Assembly: GCA_035505975.1 (NCBI GenBank)
Contig: DATJQJ010000047.1
Location: 62,001-126,000, forward strand
DNA length: 64,000 nt
From: CAIKOD01 sp035505975
Lineage (GTDB): Archaea; Halobacteriota; Methanomicrobia; Methanomicrobiales; Methanospirillaceae
Direction: 5' to 3'
Below the pieces are notes generated by a model. It made no database searches and was not told the origin of the DNA. It saw only the letters and a program-made list of their open reading frames with translations. A program made the position numbers and the translations under genes. Below are positions 50,513 through 60,055 of this stretch, in pieces; positions within the stretch are counted from its first letter, which is position 1, and each line of letters begins with the position of its first letter.

Positions 50513-51442
50513 ATGGTGTCCACGGACAGGAAACGGGAAAAAGTCCCTGATAAAGCAGGGAAGGCGAAAGTCCGTGGCGGGACCTGCACCGCAAAGAAAG
50601 AGATTGCTTCACCTGATCCTCCGGGCGTCCGGAAATATCTCAACAACATCATCTGCGGCGATGCAGAAGAGGTAATGCGCAGGTTTCCGAAGAACGCGGT
50701 CGATATCGTCATCACCTCCCCGCCCTACAATTTTGGGCATGCGTATGCACAGGACGAACACGACGACACGAGGGACTGGGACGAGTATTTCAAAAACCTC
50801 GGTGCTGTCTGGAAGCAGTGCTACCGCGTCCTCAAACCGGGGGGACGGATAGCGGTAAACATACAGCCACTGTTTTCCGATTATATCCCCACCCACCATA
50901 TCATCTCACACCAGCTGATGAAACTCGGCCTTCTCTGGAAAGCAGAGATCGTGTGGGAAAAGAACAACTATAATGCCAAGTACACGGCGTGGGGGAGTTG
51001 GAAATCCCCTTCGATGCCGTACCTGAAGTACACGTGGGAGTTCATCGAGGTATTCGATAAGGAGACCCATAAGAAAGCAGGAGACCGGGATGCAATCGAT
51101 ATCACCGCTACTGAGTTCAAGGAATGGGTCGTTGGAAAATGGTCGTTCCCACCGGAGATCAGGATGAAGGATTTTAACCATCCTGCGATGTTTCCCGAAG
51201 AACTGCCACGGAGACTGATGAAACTGTTTTCGTACCAGGGGGATATTGTACTGGACCCGTTCAACGGTGCCGGGACAACAACGCTCGTCGCCCTCAAACT
51301 TGGCAGGAGATTCATCGGTATCGATATTTCGCCTGAATACTGTGAAAAAGCCCTTGCGAGGATCCAGGAGTTCGGCGACCTCGGTGATAATGATAACGAA
51401 GGGCAAAATTCCAGGGTTCTTAAATCGGGTGCCGGAAAGTGA
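50513..51442 (+). CDS. DNA methyltransferase (N4-cytosine/N6-adenine), orphan
   Basis: A 309-residue amino-methyltransferase of the beta class: the catalytic motif IV (ITSPPYNFG) comes before motif I (DPFNGAGTT). SPPY is most common in N4-cytosine enzymes. The basic N-terminus (about 40 residues) may help bind DNA. There is no restriction endonuclease or specificity gene beside it, so it is an orphan or regulatory enzyme. Recognition sequence unknown. Confidence 0.9.
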   Translation: MVSTDRKREKVPDKAGKAKVRGGTCTAKKEIASPDPPGVRKYLNNIICGDAEEVMRRFPKNAVDIVITSPPYNFGHAYAQDEHDDTRDWDEYFKNLGAVWKQCYRVLKPGGRIAVNIQPLFSDYIPTHHIISHQLMKLGLLWKAEIVWEKNNYNAKYTAWGSWKSPSMPYLKYTWEFIEVFDKETHKKAGDRDAIDITATEFKEWVVGKWSFPPEIRMKDFNHPAMFPEELPRRLMKLFSYQGDIVLDPFNGAGTTTLVALKLGRRFIGIDISPEYCEKALARIQEFGDLGDNDNEGQNSRVLKSGAGK

Positions 51443-51460
51443 CGAAGGGTACCCGCTGAT

Positions 51461-52228
51461 TTACAGGAAATCCCTGACAGAAGCGATGGAATCGATAACC
51501 ATTTCGGGCTTCGGCTCCGCGGTTGAGGCGGCATGTTCGTCATATTTTCCGGTCTTCACAAGGACGCCCTGCAATCCTGACCTGATCGCCCCCCCGATGT
51601 CGCTGACGACATCGTCTCCGATCATGACTGCGTCTCCGGGTCGGACACCGATCGACGCGAGCGCCATATGGAAGTATTGGGGAGACGGTTTCCCCATCAG
51701 CACGGCGGTTTCTCCGGTGGCGTATTCGAGGGCCTTCACGAAGGGACCGGCCGACAACATAAGCCCGTCGTTCCCCATCCAGTAGCGGTCCTTTTCAAGG
51801 GCGATGATCCCAGCCCCTTCCCTGACCAGTCTGAATGCCCGTGTCATCGTGCTGTAATTGAAGTTGTCGCCGGCGTCACCGATGACGACAAAATCCACGT
51901 CGCAATCCCGGTGATAGTACCCTGCCTCATCGAATTCATCGGAGACATCTCCCGTGACAAGGAAATGGCAGGAGTTGTGTTCCGCTTTTGACAGGAATCC
52001 AATAGCAGCAGTTGCAGGGGTGAAAATTTCGTTCGCACCGATACTGAACCCAAATTGGGAAAGACGTTTTCTAATAGTTTCCCGGCTTTTCCGGGTCGTA
52101 TTCGAGAGGTACCTGATCAGGTATCCCCGGCCTTCGAGGTACCGTATCGCCTCAGGGGCGCCGGGAATGACCCGGTCACCGGTATACATGACCCCGTCCA
52201 AATCGATCAGGATGCCCCTGGCCTTCAT
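51461..52228 (-). CDS. HAD-IIA phosphatase (NagD/LHPP-like)
   Basis: A 255-residue HAD hydrolase. Motif I is IDLDGVMYTGD, motif II YLSNTTRKS, motif III lies near MGKPSPQYF and motif IV is GDDVVSDIGGA. The C2-type cap sits between motifs II and III, as in NagD and LHPP (phospholysine/phosphohistidine phosphatase). Substrate unknown. Overlaps the amidotransferase gene by four bases. Confidence 0.9.
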   Translation of the reverse strand: MKARGILIDLDGVMYTGDRVIPGAPEAIRYLEGRGYLIRYLSNTTRKSRETIRKRLSQFGFSIGANEIFTPATAAIGFLSKAEHNSCHFLVTGDVSDEFDEAGYYHRDCDVDFVVIGDAGDNFNYSTMTRAFRLVREGAGIIALEKDRYWMGNDGLMLSAGPFVKALEYATGETAVLMGKPSPQYFHMALASIGVRPGDAVMIGDDVVSDIGGAIRSGLQGVLVKTGKYDEHAASTAEPKPEMVIDSIASVRDFL

Positions 52229-52884
52229 TCACTCAGCCTCCCGAGAAAGCGGTCCATAATTTCCCGGCAAAACCTTCTGCTTCCGGCGATTTTTGAAGGA
52301 GTGGCCTGGAGAATCTCATCCCGGGCAGCCGGGTCTTTAGAATCCGTCCACTGCCTGATGATCTGTTCGGTCACTTCCGGGTGAAACTGCACCCCGATCG
52401 CCGATCCACAGGAGAACATCTGGTTTGGTACCCGGTCACCGGTATAGAGAAGGGAGCTCCCCGGGGGCAGCTCGAAGCATTCCCCATGCCATTCAAATAC
52501 CGAAATTTCATCTCCTTTCGTTCCGGGGCAGGACGGATTGCACTTCCTGATCGCAGTCCAGCCTTTCTCATCCTCGCATCGACCGACTTTTGAGGAGAAC
52601 GACGATGCGATGAGCTGGGCACCGAGGCAAACCCCGAGGAGTGGGACTCCGGACTGAACTGCCTGCCTGATAAGCCTCTTTTCCCTGGCAAGGTATGGGT
52701 ACTCTTCCTCATCGTTCACACTCATCAACCCGCCAAGGAAGATATAATGGGAACTGGTGACCCGTTCGGGGACCCGGTCACTGTCAAAGGGCCTGATTAT
52801 TTCGTATTCCAGCATTTTTTCTTCGATAATCTCAAGAATGTACCCGGGAGGTTCTCCGGGACCGTGCTGGAATATGGTGATCAT
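52225..52884 (-). CDS. type 1 glutamine amidotransferase
   Basis: A 219-residue class I GATase. The nucleophile elbow is LGVCLGAQLIA and the His-Glu pair is in VQFHPEV. It stands alone rather than fused to a synthase, resembling GMP-synthase-like free GATases used in unknown amidations. Cotranscribed with the HAD phosphatase (ATGA overlap), which may hint at a linked step; this is inference. Confidence 0.9.
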   Translation of the reverse strand: MITIFQHGPGEPPGYILEIIEEKMLEYEIIRPFDSDRVPERVTSSHYIFLGGLMSVNDEEEYPYLAREKRLIRQAVQSGVPLLGVCLGAQLIASSFSSKVGRCEDEKGWTAIRKCNPSCPGTKGDEISVFEWHGECFELPPGSSLLYTGDRVPNQMFSCGSAIGVQFHPEVTEQIIRQWTDSKDPAARDEILQATPSKIAGSRRFCREIMDRFLGRLSE

Positions 52885-53062
52885 GGTACCAAGCTCATTT
52901 GATATGGTTCCTTAATGTCGTTTCTGTCGATGGGACAACCGGCCGGAGCCGGAGTTTCGGCCGCTGAGCCCGGCCCCCCGCTTTGTTCGGGACAGAAGAT
53001 CTCACTTTCACACCACCTGCCTATCCATTGAAATCACGGGTGTCATACATGCTCATATAATA

Positions 53063-54145
53063 ATGATCCCTGCAACCGGTTTCGACGAGGTGAGCAGACA
53101 CTGGAAACTCTCGGCACGGAATTGTTCCGGGCCGGCCATTGCGAGAAACGACTCGGTGTTCAGGGCAGGGTTTCCGGGTTCATCGATTCTCGAGTCCCAA
53201 TACCGGCAACTGCAGGAGATGAAAACCGACCTCGAGGAACGGTATGCAGGTTTAGGCATCGGGGATGTCTTTTCGGGTGAAGTGCTGGATACCCCCGACG
53301 GCTCGTGTTTTCGTATGGTAACTGAGATTTTTGAAGAGTTCCCCCTGCCGTCTCCTGCGGAGATACGGGGAATACTTATGAACGATCTCACTCTTGTCCG
53401 GGGGATAGGTCCCGTGAAAGCAGGTCTGCTCCGGAGAAGAGGTTACCGGAGCATCGAAGATTTGAGACATAATAAAACGTTCAGACATGATGCGGAAATC
53501 TGTGAGAATATCATCGGATGGGGGGTCCCGGAAGAAATCATCGATCTGGTCAGGATGCGGCATCCCCCTTCCCACCCGCAGGCCGTTCTCTCTTCTGCCC
53601 TGCACGGACAGGATGGTTTCTTGTTTGTCGACCTGGAAACACTTGGGTTTTTTTCAAGGCCGATCATACTGTTCGGACTTGCCGAATTCCAGAACCGGAA
53701 ACTCGTCGTCTTTCAGTACCTCGTGCGGAATATGGAGGAGGAACTGGCAGCTCTTACCGAAACGATCGAACATGTCCGGAAAAAACCGGTCGTGGTTTCC
53801 TACAACGGTAAGGCCTTCGATCTTCCCTATCTCATATCGAGGAGTGCTTTCTATGGCACGTCGACCGTCCGGGCAGGGTTCCACATCGACCTGCTCCATG
53901 TATCACGGCGCATGTACAGGGGAATGGTCCAGGACTGCAGGCTCGCAACCATCGAGCGACATGTCCTCGATAACAGCAGGGCAGTCGATATCCCTGGTAG
54001 CCTGGTCCCCGAATTTTACGAATCATACCAGCGGACCGGAAACCCGGGGCCACTGATCCCGGTTGTCGGCCACAACAGGGAAGATGTCGTCACCCTTGCA
54101 AGGCTTCTTACCCATGTGTCTGGGGGGAACAGGTATGGGTGTTGA
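53063..54145 (+). CDS. MrfB/YprB-like RNase H-fold exonuclease
   Basis: A 360-residue protein. The middle has a helix-hairpin-helix like segment (LTLVRGIGPVKAGLLRRRGY). The C-terminal half is an RNase H-fold exonuclease of the YprB type: acidic motif I FVDLETLG, motif II VVSYNGKAFDLPYL, and motif III VVGHNREDVVTLARLL. It sits directly before the DUF1998 helicase gene, overlapping it by 11 bases. The B. subtilis counterparts MrfA-MrfB repair mitomycin lesions. Confidence 0.85.
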   Translation: MIPATGFDEVSRHWKLSARNCSGPAIARNDSVFRAGFPGSSILESQYRQLQEMKTDLEERYAGLGIGDVFSGEVLDTPDGSCFRMVTEIFEEFPLPSPAEIRGILMNDLTLVRGIGPVKAGLLRRRGYRSIEDLRHNKTFRHDAEICENIIGWGVPEEIIDLVRMRHPPSHPQAVLSSALHGQDGFLFVDLETLGFFSRPIILFGLAEFQNRKLVVFQYLVRNMEEELAALTETIEHVRKKPVVVSYNGKAFDLPYLISRSAFYGTSTVRAGFHIDLLHVSRRMYRGMVQDCRLATIERHVLDNSRAVDIPGSLVPEFYESYQRTGNPGPLIPVVGHNREDVVTLARLLTHVSGGNRYGC

Positions 54146-56444
54146 TGAGATCGTCGGCATGTTACATACGTCGCCTGAATTTTTAGGGAAAGTGGTCCAT
54201 GTCGAGGCGATCCCCGAAAAAAAAGCAGTCTTCAGGGCGTGTTCAAGACCATTTCCCAAGCCGATTGCAGATTACCTCCAGCAACGGGACCTCCATCTCT
54301 ACCGTCACCAGTGCGAAGCGGTCGATTCAGTCAGGGATGGGAAAGACGTCATCATTACGACGGCGACCGCATCGGGAAAAACCCTCGCCTTCAATCTTCC
54401 TGTTTTCGAAATTCTCAACAATGATCCCAGGGCCACTGCACTATACCTGTACCCGACAAAAGCCCTCTCCCATGATCAGCTGAAGACACTGCTGGAAATG
54501 GAACTGCTGACCGGGATCGAGGCGTTTCCAGCCGTTTATGACGGCGATACGCCGAGAGATAAACGGGTGACGATCAGGAACCGCTCACGAATTGTTATCT
54601 CAAATCCCCATGAGCTCCATTGCCTGCTCCCGTGGCACCACCAGTGGGCCTCGTTTTACCGGAACCTCGCGGTCATCGTGATCGACGAGGCACACCAGCA
54701 CCGTGGTGTATCCGGGTCGAACATGGCATTCCTGATCAGGAGGCTCAGGCGTATCTGCAGGCAGTACGGGAAGGACCCGCTCTTCGTCCTCTCATCGGCA
54801 ACGATAGCAAATCCGGTTGCCTTTGCAGAGAAACTGACAGGAAAATCGGTAAGATGCATATCGGCCGACGGCTCTCCGCATGGTCCGAAACATTTCATCC
54901 TCTATAATCCCTGTTCCGGCGGTCCCGGCGATTCTGCACCCTATAAAGAAAGTGGAAAGATCCTCGGCGCGTGCCTTGATGCAGGAATAAATACCCTCTG
55001 TTTCACCGGATCGCGAAAACTTACCGAGATTATTACGCTCCAGGTCAGGGACAGCATTATCAGGGAACGCAAGGGAGACCCCTCGCTCGTATCGGCATAC
55101 AGGGCAGGGTATCTTGCAGAAGAGCGGCGGGCTATCGAGAACCTCATGAAAACCGGAGAACTGAAGGGGATCGTATCGACGAATGCTCTCGAGCTGGGCG
55201 TCGATATCGGCATGCTGGACGCTGTGATAATGACGGGCTTTCCCGGGACGATTATGTCGACCTGGCAACAGGCCGGTCGGGCCGGCCGGTCATCTGGTGA
55301 TTCGCTTGCAGTTCTTGTTGCTAATCCTGACCCGCTCGACCAGTATTTTATGAACCATCCGGCAATGTTTTTTTCCGCTTCCCATGAACAGGCCATCATC
55401 GACCTTAAAAACCCGTATATCCTGTCCGGCCAGGTGCTCTGTGCATCGGCCGAAATCCCGCTCGTCCCCGAGGTCGACGCCGAGTTCTTCGGCAACGATC
55501 TCGGAGACCTGCTGATCTCGCTATCAGGCGAACAACTCGTCTGCAGGACCCGGCGGGGATGGATTTACTCGGGGACACAGAGACCGACGGAAATGGCCGG
55601 TATTTCAAATATCACCTCCGACCTGTTCAAAATTGTCCTGGATGGAACGACTATCGAAACAATGGACCGGTCTCAGGCGTTCCGCGAAGCACATACGGGC
55701 GCAATCCTGTATCACCAGGGAGAAAAATACCTGGTCCGGTCCCTCGACATAGAAAGAAAAATAGCCAGGGTCGAGCATACCGACGTCGATTACTACACAA
55801 AGGTACTCCAGTCCGTGTCGGTCGCGATCGTCAGCGAGATCTGCAACAGGGAGATCGGAAACTACCGGTTGTCGTTTGGGGATGTCCTGGTGACCGAAAA
55901 GGTCAATGCCTACCGGATTATCAGGTATGACACGACCCTCAGCGTCGAACCGCTCGATCTGCCACCGCTACAATTCCACACCAGGGCTTTATGGTTCAGG
56001 GTCCCTGAAGAGACCTGCCAGAAGCTGACGACAGGAGACTTCGACTGCGGAGGGAGCCTGCATGGTGCAGAACATGCCATCATCGCGATGATGCCATTCT
56101 ATGTCATGTGTGACCGCAAGGATATTGGCGGGTTCTCGAGCCCTAACTTCCCAGGTACCGGAGACCCCACCGTCCTTATTTATGATGCCTACGAAGGGGG
56201 GATAGGTCTCGCGGAAAATGCCTACGAACAATTCGAGACCATCGCATGTTCCACGCATGGCATGGTCAGCACCTGTGGTTGTGAAACCGGATGCCCTTCC
56301 TGTATATACTCCCCAAAATGCGGAAATGACAACAAGCCGCTCGACAAGAAGGGGACAGTCCTGATACTCGGGGAAATTTCCCATCCGGTTCAGGATCAAT
56401 CTTCTTCTCCGGGGACCACCGGAAAAGAACAGGAAATCCAGTAA
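54135..56444 (+). CDS. MrfA/YprA-like DEXH helicase with DUF1998
   Basis: A 769-residue SF2 helicase. Walker A TATASGKTLAF, DEAH box VIDEAHQHRG, SSATIANP, and motifs V/VI (LELGVDIGMLD, QQAGRAGRS). The C-terminal DUF1998 domain has the four-cysteine site CGCETGCPSCIYSPKCG. I start it at ATG 54135 (MGVDEIVGMLH). This architecture is that of YprA/MrfA, a 3'-5' helicase. The gene order here is nuclease then helicase. Confidence 0.93.
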   Translation: MGVDEIVGMLHTSPEFLGKVVHVEAIPEKKAVFRACSRPFPKPIADYLQQRDLHLYRHQCEAVDSVRDGKDVIITTATASGKTLAFNLPVFEILNNDPRATALYLYPTKALSHDQLKTLLEMELLTGIEAFPAVYDGDTPRDKRVTIRNRSRIVISNPHELHCLLPWHHQWASFYRNLAVIVIDEAHQHRGVSGSNMAFLIRRLRRICRQYGKDPLFVLSSATIANPVAFAEKLTGKSVRCISADGSPHGPKHFILYNPCSGGPGDSAPYKESGKILGACLDAGINTLCFTGSRKLTEIITLQVRDSIIRERKGDPSLVSAYRAGYLAEERRAIENLMKTGELKGIVSTNALELGVDIGMLDAVIMTGFPGTIMSTWQQAGRAGRSSGDSLAVLVANPDPLDQYFMNHPAMFFSASHEQAIIDLKNPYILSGQVLCASAEIPLVPEVDAEFFGNDLGDLLISLSGEQLVCRTRRGWIYSGTQRPTEMAGISNITSDLFKIVLDGTTIETMDRSQAFREAHTGAILYHQGEKYLVRSLDIERKIARVEHTDVDYYTKVLQSVSVAIVSEICNREIGNYRLSFGDVLVTEKVNAYRIIRYDTTLSVEPLDLPPLQFHTRALWFRVPEETCQKLTTGDFDCGGSLHGAEHAIIAMMPFYVMCDRKDIGGFSSPNFPGTGDPTVLIYDAYEGGIGLAENAYEQFETIACSTHGMVSTCGCETGCPSCIYSPKCGNDNKPLDKKGTVLILGEISHPVQDQSSSPGTTGKEQEIQ

Positions 56445-56946
56445 CTCATTCGCATCCCGTCTTCTTAAATATGGACCGGTATACATCGGTTTACAGGACC
56501 TTTGAGCCGGATAAGATGTGCAGCGGTCTGGTTCACCGATTGAGTATCGAAACCACCGCGTCCAACTTAAACAACGATGTTCCGGGGACCTTTTTCAATA
56601 TGGTCAAATTATTCGATTTCCGGGAACCTTCGGGATTAACCCTGTTGATAATGCGGTAAATAAAAATCGCTGCAATCAATATCTCCCCCGAATGAAAGGG
56701 AAGTTTGTCAGATGCTATTGAAACTCGGGTTTCCTTGATTTCCTTGGAATATCGCCTCCATCGGGACAGGGGAAACGGCGTAATCCCGGGCACACAAGAT
56801 ATGAGGGAGATATTCTTTTCAAATTTTTTTTTTACCTGGTTCTTGCGTTCTTTGGATCCAAACATCAAATTGCGAAAACGATATTTGTAGGGTATTCACC
56901 GCGAAGCTTAAAGTGATAAAATACGATCTTACCCTTATTTTTTCTT
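56445..56946. other. intergenic region, no gene seen
   Basis: About 500 bases, becoming AT-rich towards the ClC gene. A 10-base T-tract lies near 56823-56832. Short open frames occur on both strands but none has a ribosome site or recognisable product. Confidence 0.5.
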
Positions 56947-58281
56947 TTGATCGATGAAACCGATAACGTCAAAGAATTATTAAATAGAAACCACCAAGAA
57001 GAAATTAACGGACTGTTTCTGTTGACTGATGATCATTCGCAACAACCATATATCAACCCAAAAATATGGCAGATTGTTTTGATTGCAGTTATCGCCATCG
57101 TATTTACAGCGGTTTGGCTTGAAACATACGAGGCATTGAATGCAGTAATCTGGAATAACGGATTTATGCAGGACAACCGCTGGACGATCCCGGTATTTGT
57201 TCTATTCTTCTCTTTACTGGTTGGCCTTTGTCTGAAATATTTAAACGCTCCCGATGTAATCCATGGCAATCTGACGGATTCAATGAAGGGCGATAGTGCT
57301 CATTCCGATTATAAAAGGTTCCCTGGTACCCTGATATCATCATTTCTCTCCCTTTTTTCGGGGGCCAGTGTAGGACCCGAAGGCCCTATAGCGATACTTA
57401 TCATGGAAATTTCGGCCTGGATCCGGAATAAACTTAACATTATCAGCGAGGCCTCACTCGGATTTGACGTTGCTGCTCTGGCATCAGCATATAACGGCAT
57501 TGTGGGTAGTCCCCTCTTCACTGCGATATTTGCAACAGAGTTCAATGTCGGAAAAAAAGATGCCCTGAAATTCCTGGTCTGGAATATGCTTGCCGGGGTC
57601 ATCGGTTTTTTGTTCTTTTCCCTGCTCGGATTGCAATCATTTTACCGTCTGATGGTATTTCCCGCCATCGACACAGTTACCCTGCCGTACGTAATCTATG
57701 CAGTTGTTCTTGGTGTTCTTGGGGCGATAATTGCCATGCTGGTCGGACTGCTGATGCGGGGTATGGGATATGCCATTGAAAAAACGTTTAAAGAACGTAT
57801 TATTACCCGTATCCTCTTTGCAGGTGTAATAATCGGGGGAGTCTGTTATATCATCCCTGAACTGATGTTTTCAGGAGAGGCATCAATTCATTCGATTATC
57901 GGGAATCCAGCCCAGTTTGGAATTGCAATGTTGCTCGTCATGGCAGCGCTTAAGTTCGTACTTCTGGCATTATCTTTTAAAAGTGGATATCTCGGGGGTC
58001 CCATATTTCCCACAATATTTGCCTGCACCATGACAGGTCTCGCATTAAGCCTTGCATTTCCCGGTGTACCTGTCGGGATATTTGTTTTATGCCTTGAAGT
58101 GGCAGTTATCACGCTTGTGTTAGGGGTGCCCCTGACTGCTATCCTGTTGATTGCGGTGCTTTCAAGCCTCAACCAGTATATGATCTCGCTGCTTGTTGTT
58201 TCGTCAGTTGTTGCGATTATGATGGGTTTTTTATTGCGAAAATTAAAAGAAAAACCTGGCGAGGAGAAAATTGCGGATTAG
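56947..58281 (+). CDS. ClC-family chloride channel/transporter
   Basis: A 444-residue ClC protein. The ion-path motifs are recognisable: SGASVGPEGP near residue 140 (G-x-x-G-P-E-G-P type) and GYLGGPIFPTIF near 350. About 12-14 hydrophobic segments. No CBS domain. The only usable start is TTG 56947, with an AT-rich TATA-like region about 30 bases before it; no ribosome site, so leaderless is likely. More AT-rich than the gene pair before it. Confidence 0.88.
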   Translation: MIDETDNVKELLNRNHQEEINGLFLLTDDHSQQPYINPKIWQIVLIAVIAIVFTAVWLETYEALNAVIWNNGFMQDNRWTIPVFVLFFSLLVGLCLKYLNAPDVIHGNLTDSMKGDSAHSDYKRFPGTLISSFLSLFSGASVGPEGPIAILIMEISAWIRNKLNIISEASLGFDVAALASAYNGIVGSPLFTAIFATEFNVGKKDALKFLVWNMLAGVIGFLFFSLLGLQSFYRLMVFPAIDTVTLPYVIYAVVLGVLGAIIAMLVGLLMRGMGYAIEKTFKERIITRILFAGVIIGGVCYIIPELMFSGEASIHSIIGNPAQFGIAMLLVMAALKFVLLALSFKSGYLGGPIFPTIFACTMTGLALSLAFPGVPVGIFVLCLEVAVITLVLGVPLTAILLIAVLSSLNQYMISLLVVSSVVAIMMGFLLRKLKEKPGEEKIAD

Positions 58282-58421
58282 CAGCATTAACCTGTGACAC
58301 ACAGAAAGCATTGCCGATAAATTTACGTTTCGATAGGAATTACTTGTTGTCGTTTTGATACTTATCCCTCATTTGTTAACTCCCGGTGGGGCCGGGAGAA
58401 ATAGGATGGTATATGCAGTTT

Positions 58422-59096
58422 TCAAATTTTTCCTGTGCCGTTACCCATGTTTTTCAGTATTTTAACATTCCGGGATTCTGTCAGCATGTACAGGAGAATC
58501 AGGATTATGAGGAAGAAAGTGCCGATAATATAACTCCCGATCACGTCACTAATCCAGTGTTCACCAAGGTAGATACGGGAAGGACCGATAAGGGTGATCA
58601 GAGAAATGCAGGTTATAAGTGATAGCCACCGTTTCCATCCGGTCAGATAATTCCAGGCAAGGAATCCGGAAAAGCCAAAGAATATTACGAAAAAAAGGAC
58701 ATGTCCACTGGGATAGGAATACTGGTTAAACGGCTGAAAGAGATCATACGGGTCAAGAGAGAAACCTGGCGGCCTGGGGCGGCCGATAATCGCTTTTAAT
58801 GTACCGGCGATTGCAGCGCTACTGATAAGAGTAAGTGCCACAAAAACCGTGTCAACCCATTTCTTTTTTACAGCGCAAATGGCTGCAACTGTTGCAACCA
58901 AAATAACCGGGACAAATCTGTCTCCCAAAAAACTTACTGCAGCCATAATTGCGTCCAGCACCGGATTATGCCCGCCTATGAGTGCGACAGCAACTTCGAT
59001 ATCGATATGAAATACACCTATAACGTAGGCCGCAAGAGAAATAGCAAAACCTGAGAGAAACAATAAAATCAGGATCGCTATTATTTTCCAGTCCAT
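58422..59096 (-). CDS. PAP2-type membrane phosphatase
   Basis: A 224-residue membrane protein with about six helices. The three PAP2 phosphatase motifs are complete: KAIIGRPRP (K-x6-RP), YPSGH, and SRIYLGEHWISD (SR-x5-H-x3-D). It should remove phosphate from a lipid phosphate or polyprenyl diphosphate on the outer face, for example in recycling the glycan carrier lipid. Substrate not shown by sequence. Confidence 0.92.
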   Translation of the reverse strand: MDWKIIAILILLFLSGFAISLAAYVIGVFHIDIEVAVALIGGHNPVLDAIMAAVSFLGDRFVPVILVATVAAICAVKKKWVDTVFVALTLISSAAIAGTLKAIIGRPRPPGFSLDPYDLFQPFNQYSYPSGHVLFFVIFFGFSGFLAWNYLTGWKRWLSLITCISLITLIGPSRIYLGEHWISDVIGSYIIGTFFLIILILLYMLTESRNVKILKNMGNGTGKI

Positions 59097-59162
59097 ATTA
59101 TTACTTCACTGGTGTTCGTTCACGATAAATGGGTTCCCGATAAAATCTCACCCGTTCAAGGA

Positions 59163-59735
59163 CTATTTCTGGTACCCCACGATGATGAGGGGACTTTTAA
59201 TTATCTTTTTATAATTGCGTACTTTCTTAATGACGTCGCGGTAATCGTAAAAGAAAATTTCATAGGTTGCCCAGAATGATGCCCAATTTGCAATGACGAG
59301 AATGAATCCTATCATGACCGTATACCATGTTTCGGTAACGAGGTTAACACTAAATAAGTATACAAAAATAGTCGCAAGGACAGCATTCAGCAATGCAATC
59401 ATTCCGCTTTCGATTCCACTCCGTTTCACAAGTTTCTTTTTGTGATCCAACTCCGGTAAGAGAAGGGTAAAATGTCTTTTAATCGTTGCGGGAATTATCA
59501 AATAAGCATCTGGAGGGATCTCTTTCTCAGGTAGTTCAATTACGAGATCCATCGGTTCTTTCAGATAATACTCGTCGACATACCCGGACAAGATCTCCTC
59601 CGCATGTTCGGAAATTTCCCTTTCCAGAAGAGGTCGTGTATCAGATTCATCAAATAATTGTGTCAAAGAAATAAACCTGAATGTGAGTGTGACGTGCCTA
59701 TGCTTTTTGTCTTTTTGCACAGTAATAATTCTCAA
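59163..59735 (-). CDS. membrane protein of unknown function
   Basis: A 190-residue protein. The first 105 residues are soluble and charged (EREISEHAEEILSGYVDEYYL.. MDLVIELPEKEIPPDAYLII). Two TM helices follow (about 110-130 and 138-158), then a basic tail ending IIKSPLIIVGYQK. No family recognised. It is 66 bases upstream of the PAP2 gene on the same strand, so they may form a unit. Confidence 0.7.
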   Translation of the reverse strand: MRIITVQKDKKHRHVTLTFRFISLTQLFDESDTRPLLEREISEHAEEILSGYVDEYYLKEPMDLVIELPEKEIPPDAYLIIPATIKRHFTLLLPELDHKKKLVKRSGIESGMIALLNAVLATIFVYLFSVNLVTETWYTVMIGFILVIANWASFWATYEIFFYDYRDVIKKVRNYKKIIKSPLIIVGYQK

Positions 59736-59959
59736 AATATTTCCTTAGTCTGAATATAGTAAGTGCATATATATTTTTTAAGGCGATTGTAAAATATCTG
59801 CCCCTTTATCGGTTAAAAGGCAGGCTGTGAACAACAGGGAGCTAATCAAAGGGAAGAGGGATTCAAATTTTATTTCAAGAAGAAACGGGGCGGGTCTTAC
59901 GACGGAAAAATAATCGCAGATTCATGACCTGAATGAGACGAAAATAACGCTATTTATCG

Positions 59960-60055
59960 TCAGAAAATTCCACTCCAGAACTTCCACCGGATGTAGAATC
60001 CGACAACCAGGACGATGATAAGTGCGACAACTACCATCCACCATCTTAATTTCAC
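59960..60055 (-). CDS. 31-residue single-helix membrane protein
   Basis: A short gene starting at GTG 60055 with a strong ribosome site GGGAGG six bases upstream. It reads MKLRWWMVVVALIIVLV, then VGFYIRWKFWSGIF and a stop. One TM helix is flanked by basic and Trp-rich ends, a layout common in small regulatory membrane proteins. No homologue is known to me. The ribosome site and clean helix argue it is real. Confidence 0.6.
   Translation of the reverse strand: MKLRWWMVVVALIIVLVVGFYIRWKFWSGIF

Noticed and set aside
56471..56868. Short open frames on both strands between the helicase and ClC genes
   Set aside because: No start signals, no hydrophobic or motif content; AT-rich chance frames.
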